A DNA stretch of 53,820 nucleotides. Origin: Spongiivirga citrea. Its GTDB lineage: Bacteria; Bacteroidota; Bacteroidia; Flavobacteriales; Flavobacteriaceae. Both the position numbers and the translations under genes were made by a program. Shown here in pieces: positions 49,395-53,820 of this stretch (position 1 is the first letter of the stretch; every line of letters begins with the position of its first letter). The notes under the pieces were generated by a model. That model was not told the DNA's origin and searched no databases. It saw nothing but the letters and a program-made list of their open reading frames with translations. The stretch is taken from contig NZ_JAABOQ010000010.1 of assembly GCF_010671565.1 (NCBI RefSeq), forward strand, positions 1 to 53,820, read 5' to 3'.

Positions 49395-52300
49395 ATGAAG
49401 CTCCTTACGCCCAACAAAGTCGGGGAGAAACTTGCAGTTTCTTCTTATGGAAATTATCATTTCTCCAAACGTATCATTTTCTTTTTGTTTATTTTTTTGA
49501 CATTCTTACAAACTAATATAATTAGTGCACAGGATGCTGATGGTGATGGGATTACCGATGTCGCGGATTTAGATGATGATAATGACGGTATTCCTGACGA
49601 TCTAGAATATCTAGGTTTTAGCATTACAGATCCATCTGGAGGTATATGCGATATTCCTTCATTCGATTTTAGTGCGAATCCTGTTCAGACGGGCCCTGAT
49701 AATACGGTAGGTACCACGTATCGATATGCAAATTCTACTCCAGGGATTGATGCCGTTATTACAATACTAGAAATTAATAATGCATCTATTTTAACAATAG
49801 ATAACCAAAATACAGGCCTAGCAAGTGCATTTAATCCCGAAATTATATTTACTTCAAGCGGAACGCCAAATATTGTTTTTCGGATGGATTTTTTCGACAC
49901 TGGAACTAATAATCCAGTGGTTGGACTCACTAGTTTTGGCGGCTCAGCATATGATATTGACGGGACTAATCAAAAAGAATCTCAGGTATACTATGGTCTG
50001 GGTGCTTATGTGTTAGAAAGTAATACAGCCTTATCCGCAACTGCAGTTTCAGATGGAACATACGGTAACGGAATCGATTTTACAGCTGGTAGTGTTCAAG
50101 GCCCTAGTGTTGATACCAATCCTGTTATCCGAGCTTTTTTTCACTATCAGGGAATTTCTTCTTTTATCTTTAGACTACAATATAAACGAGGGAATCGCTC
50201 TGGAAATACCAGAAGACAGTTTTCCCTTAACATCGATGAATGTACCGCAACGGAATATGCAGATCCTGATTTTGTAATCTTAGATGGTGTAGATTTTGAT
50301 AATGATGGGATCCCGAACCATTTAGATATTGACGCTGACAATGATGGATTACCTGATGTTTATGAAGCCGGAAATGCGGCACTTGATACCAATAATGATG
50401 GTGTCCTCGATAATAATGATACAGGTGGAAATGTTGGCTCAAATGGCTTGGCAGCTTCGGTAGAAACCAATGATACCGCGACAGCTACAATAAGTTATAT
50501 AATTCCAAATACCGATGGAGATTTAATTACTCAAGGTAGGACCCTTCCTGATTATAAAGATTTAGATGCTGATAACGATGGAATAACGGATGCGGAAGAA
50601 GCCTGGAGTGATAATGCTACAATAGGCGATGTTGGTAATGATGGAACAATTGATGGAAATGGAGTAGATGATAATATCATTAATGATTCCAACTCAAACG
50701 GATGGGATGATGATGCACAAGCCGCCTATACTGCTAATCCTGCTAGTTCGGACTATGATACGTTTCCAAATCATTTAGATCTTGATAGTGACGGTGATGG
50801 GCTTCCTGATACTTTTGAAGGGAACTTTCAGGTATTAGATGGTGATAACGACGGAGTTGTCGGTACAGGAACTCCCAGTGATATTGATAATGATGGATTG
50901 GCAGATACAAATGATCCGGATTTTACAGGAAATGTAATTGGTGGATTTGGATTTAATCAGGATCGCGATGGTGATGGTGTAAATAACTATTTAGATATCG
51001 ATATTGATAATGATGGTATCATAGATAATATAGAAGGGCTACCAACAACCTCATATGTACCACCGTCTAATACCGATGCTGATGGCGATGGACTAGATGA
51101 TGCCTATGACGTTGATCAGGGAGGAGTCGCTCATGGCTATGCAAACACAGATGGTGGTTCAGCACCAGATTATGCAGACACTAATTCCGATGGACAAGAT
51201 GGAGGTTTAGATCCAAGTGATCTTGCTGAAAACTTTTTTGGGGTGTCGGGGGCATTAGATCCAGCAGAAGTAGATGTTGATGACGATGGGGTTTTAGATG
51301 CAGCAGCCTTTGCCGATGCTGATGGAGATGGACTTGCGGATATTTTTGATTTAAGTGCAGGTACGGGAGCGATTGCCAATGTTACCAATGGAGGGCAAAC
51401 GCCAACAAGCCAGCCTAACGATCAATTAGCTGGCACTCCAGAACGTGACTGGCGTGAAGAATTAGCTCCAGATAATGACAACGATGGTATTCCTGATAGT
51501 GTTGACGTAGATGATGATAATGATGGTATTTTAGATACAGATGAAGCTTCGGGTGATACTGATGGTGATGGAATTCTTGATGTGTTTGATTTAGACTCTG
51601 ACAACGATGGGATTCCCGATTATACAGAGGCAGGGGGTACAAATGATCCCGATGGGAATGGTCAGCCTGGTAGTGGTGTTCTAGGAGACACAGGTGAGAT
51701 TATCCAAACGGGGCCAAATGCAGGACTTCCCTCAGTAGGAGGTATTCCATTAACGCCTATAGACTCAGATGGAGATGGTCAGAATGATAATGTTGATTTA
51801 GATAGTGATAACGATGGTATTCCAGATGTAATCGAAGCAGGAGGTACCGATGAAAATAACGATGGTCAGTTCGGACCAGGTACAGCCAATGATTCCGATT
51901 CTGATGGATTGATCGATTCAATTGACCCTTACGATGATAGAGAAGGTGTTACAGACGACCCGTTAAATCCCGGAAATGCATTGCCAATTCCTAATTCGGA
52001 TGGAAATGGGCCGGTAGATTATCTGGATCTGGATAGTGATAACGATGGTATTCCCGATGTCACTGAAGCCGGAGGATCAGATTCTGATGGGGATGGGATA
52101 ATAGGTACTGGTGCAATTACAGATACTGATGGTGATGGTTGGAGCAATATTACAGATAATGATGACGGTGGCACTGCTTTACCTGCGGGAGATGCTGATG
52201 GAGATGGTAAGCTTAATTTCCAGGATGTAGACAGTGATAATGATGGTATTTATGATACAACTGAAGCTGGAGGCACGCCAGATGCAAATGGTATTATTGC

Positions 52301-53820
52301 CGGATTTACTGATGGAGATGGAGATGGTTTAGATGATAGTGTGACGGGCTCACCGTTACCATATCCAGATACCGATGGTGATGGTTTTAACGATGCACTC
52401 GATTTAGATAGCGACAATGATGGGGTTTACGATGTGATAGAGAGTGGGCAAGGAGATATAGATGCTGATCAGGATGGTCGAGCCGATGGCGCAGATAATG
52501 GAAATGGAGCTGTAACAGGTGCCGCCTACGGAACACCTGTAGATACTATTAACACTGCTGGAGATAATTTACCAGATTATTTAGATTTGGATAGTGATGA
52601 TGATGGAATTCCTGATAATATAGAAGCACAGACAACAGCAGGCTATACACCTCCTTCAGGAACTGATACTGATAACAATGGAGTTGATGATATTTATGAT
52701 AGCAATGGAAACCCGGTTACACCAACTAATACTGACGCTGCTTTAGCCACCAGCGATGCCATACCCGATTACTTAGATACAGATAGTGATGGAGATGGCT
52801 CATTAGATATTGCTGAAGCGCCGGGGCCTTTTGCTGAAACATATGCTGATCCTAACGGCACTCTAGACGATCCAAATACCTTACCTGATACTGATGGAGA
52901 TAATGGAACTACCGGTGATGTTGATTTTCGTGATGACATCAATGATTCCTTAGATAACGATCAAGACGGGATTCCGGATAGTACTGATGTTGATGATGAT
53001 AATGATGGAATTTTGGATACCGTTGAAGGTAGTGTAGACAGTGATTTAGACGGGATAGCAGATCAGTTTGATCTTGATTCAGACAATGACGGAATTCCTG
53101 ACAATGTTGAAGCACAAACAACTGCTGGTTGGCAAGCCCCTTCTACAACAGTGTTTACATCTGGGCCCTTTATAGGATTACCGGATAATTATACCTCAGG
53201 TGTAACACCTGAAAATACTGATGGTACCGATGTTCCTGATTATCTCGATGATGACTCTGATAACGATGGTTTAAATGATATAGTAGAAGCCGACGTAGAT
53301 CTTTTAGGTGTAGATGCGAATAATAATGGTCTTGATGATATTGCAGATAGTCCTTCCAATACGTCGATGATGCCCTATAACCTTCCTCAAGGAGGAATTA
53401 CCGATCCAAATAATGATTACCCTAATATTAATGGTTCTGGCGATGTTGATTATAGAGAAATACTTGACAGCGATGGTGATGGTGTAGCAGATGTGAATGA
53501 TTTAGATGATGACAATGATGGTATTCCTGATACTGCAGAAAGTGGTAGTATAGACCCTAATGCCGATGATGATAGTGATGGTGTTCCCAACTTTCGCGAT
53601 CCGGATTTTCCTGGATTTACGGATTCGAATGGTGATGGTGTGAATGACAATTTTGATTTCGATGGTGATGGTGTCCCAAATCACCTTGATGTTGATAGTG
53701 ATAATGATGGTATTCCTGATATTACTGAAGCAGGCGGTACTGATACAGATGGTGATGGTCGTGTAGATTATCCAACTCCTGGAGATCCTACTAGTATGGT
53801 TGATGCAGATAATGATGGTT
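49395..53820 (+). CDS. Second giant TSP3-repeat surface protein (3' partial)
   Basis: The frame runs without a stop from ATG 49395 to the window edge (1,475 codons); I checked the frame at several points, including the last codons, DADNDG. An in-frame TGA lies 15 bases upstream of the ATG. Order: a long basic leader and signal peptide ([16 protein letters not shown], cut after SAQ); a short calcium motif ([19 protein letters not shown]); a unique beta-rich domain of about 210 residues (about 75-285), the size of a jelly-roll or lectin-like fold; then over a thousand residues of TSP3-type DSDNDGIPD repeats with spacer segments. It is probably a T9SS type B cargo like the protein at 1-21080, but the sorting domain lies outside the window. 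Confidence 0.88.
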   Translation, partial: MKLLTPNKVGEKLAVSSYGNYHFSKRIIFFLFIFLTFLQTNIISAQDADGDGITDVADLDDDNDGIPDDLEYLGFSITDPSGGICDIPSFDFSANPVQTGPDNTVGTTYRYANSTPGIDAVITILEINNASILTIDNQNTGLASAFNPEIIFTSSGTPNIVFRMDFFDTGTNNPVVGLTSFGGSAYDIDGTNQKESQVYYGLGAYVLESNTALSATAVSDGTYGNGIDFTAGSVQGPSVDTNPVIRAFFHYQGISSFIFRLQYKRGNRSGNTRRQFSLNIDECTATEYADPDFVILDGVDFDNDGIPNHLDIDADNDGLPDVYEAGNAALDTNNDGVLDNNDTGGNVGSNGLAASVETNDTATATISYIIPNTDGDLITQGRTLPDYKDLDADNDGITDAEEAWSDNATIGDVGNDGTIDGNGVDDNIINDSNSNGWDDDAQAAYTANPASSDYDTFPNHLDLDSDGDGLPDTFEGNFQVLDGDNDGVVGTGTPSDIDNDGLADTNDPDFTGNVIGGFGFNQDRDGDGVNNYLDIDIDNDGIIDNIEGLPTTSYVPPSNTDADGDGLDDAYDVDQGGVAHGYANTDGGSAPDYADTNSDGQDGGLDPSDLAENFFGVSGALDPAEVDVDDDGVLDAAAFADADGDGLADIFDLSAGTGAIANVTNGGQTPTSQPNDQLAGTPERDWREELAPDNDNDGIPDSVDVDDDNDGILDTDEASGDTDGDGILDVFDLDSDNDGIPDYTEAGGTNDPDGNGQPGSGVLGDTGEIIQTGPNAGLPSVGGIPLTPIDSDGDGQNDNVDLDSDNDGIPDVIEAGGTDENNDGQFGPGTANDSDSDGLIDSIDPYDDREGVTDDPLNPGNALPIPNSDGNGPVDYLDLDSDNDGIPDVTEAGGSDSDGDGIIGTGAITDTDGDGWSNITDNDDGGTALPAGDADGDGKLNFQDVDSDNDGIYDTTEAGGTPDANGIIAGFTDGDGDGLDDSVTGSPLPYPDTDGDGFNDALDLDSDNDGVYDVIESGQGDIDADQDGRADGADNGNGAVTGAAYGTPVDTINTAGDNLPDYLDLDSDDDGIPDNIEAQTTAGYTPPSGTDTDNNGVDDIYDSNGNPVTPTNTDAALATSDAIPDYLDTDSDGDGSLDIAEAPGPFAETYADPNGTLDDPNTLPDTDGDNGTTGDVDFRDDINDSLDNDQDGIPDSTDVDDDNDGILDTVEGSVDSDLDGIADQFDLDSDNDGIPDNVEAQTTAGWQAPSTTVFTSGPFIGLPDNYTSGVTPENTDGTDVPDYLDDDSDNDGLNDIVEADVDLLGVDANNNGLDDIADSPSNTSMMPYNLPQGGITDPNNDYPNINGSGDVDYREILDSDGDGVADVNDLDDDNDGIPDTAESGSIDPNADDDSDGVPNFRDPDFPGFTDSNGDGVNDNFDFDGDGVPNHLDVDSDNDGIPDITEAGGTDTDGDGRVDYPTPGDPTSMVDADNDG
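50280..53820 (+). repeat. TSP3-type calcium-binding repeats of the second giant protein
   Basis: The motif D-x-D-N-D-G-I-x-D recurs at intervals of about 60-130 residues, usually as [18 protein letters not shown] followed by a variable insert with another DxDGDG loop. Dozens of aspartates in such loops bind calcium and stiffen the chain. Inserts of unequal length separate the cores, so the array is less regular than the Calx-beta one. Confidence 0.8.

Noticed and set aside
49825-50277. Plus-strand frames of 63 and 74 codons in the second giant gene
   Set aside because: They are in other frames of the stop-free giant reading frame that starts at 49395.
1-53820. tRNA, rRNA or IS element
   Set aside because: Spacers were read for GTTCGA-type tRNA arms, transposase motifs and long terminal inverted repeats. 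None was convincing.

Overview
The window looks like a chromosomal segment of a marine-type Flavobacteriaceae (Bacteroidota). The clues are AT-rich DNA, two giant surface proteins of the type IX secretion (T9SS) type B class, PorP/SprF and PorE-like partner proteins, many SPII lipoproteins, Bacteroidota-style -7 elements (TAnnTTTG), and families typical of the phylum (DUF3667, DUF4369, DUF5916, DUF819). I see no tRNA, rRNA, IS transposase or CRISPR array.

Region 1 (1-22298) is the 3' part of a giant adhesin. It has about 50 Calx-beta repeats with a 333-bp period, 12 cadherin-like/Ig-like repeats, a thrombospondin type 3 (TSP3)-like calcium stretch and a type B T9SS sorting domain. A PorP/SprF-family outer-membrane gene follows after a spacer packed with three palindromic intergenic repeats. 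The adhesin starts upstream of the window.

Region 2 (22300-30066) looks accessory. It holds a DUF3667 membrane protein and an orphan small membrane protein, bounded by attC-like, cassette-style elements. Next come an ArsR regulator, an atypical SDR, a sarcosine-oxidase-like flavoprotein, an amidohydrolase lipoprotein, an outer-membrane phospholipase A-like barrel and a DUF2927 lipoprotein. Region 3 (30446-35214) has two PorE-like TPR/PD40/CRD/OmpA paralogues, the second with a SPOR-like tail. These normally sit close to PorP/SprF and a type B adhesin, so region 2 appears to split the module.

Region 4 (35298-49000) is mostly housekeeping: idi, queD and bcp in one run; a small conserved protein; a minus-strand DUF5916/DUF819/DUF4369 run; a minus-strand SPFH / PH-like / hydrolase / Arc operon with phased TTGATAT boxes upstream; an S1/P1 nuclease; a divergent AraC / MauE-like pair around a perfect palindrome; a candidate structured RNA; and a coupled DUF885 / AlkB pair. 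The 57-residue Arc gene is easy to miss.

Region 5 (49395-end) is the 5' part of a second giant protein: a signal peptide, a short TSP3 motif, a jelly-roll-sized unique domain, then TSP3-type DxDxDG repeats that run off the window. A stop-free frame was followed by eye to the last base. The two giant proteins, the PorP/SprF protein and the two PorE-like proteins are best read as a surface-display system, with calcium-stiffened fibres exported and anchored through T9SS. All function calls are from motif reading, without database searches.
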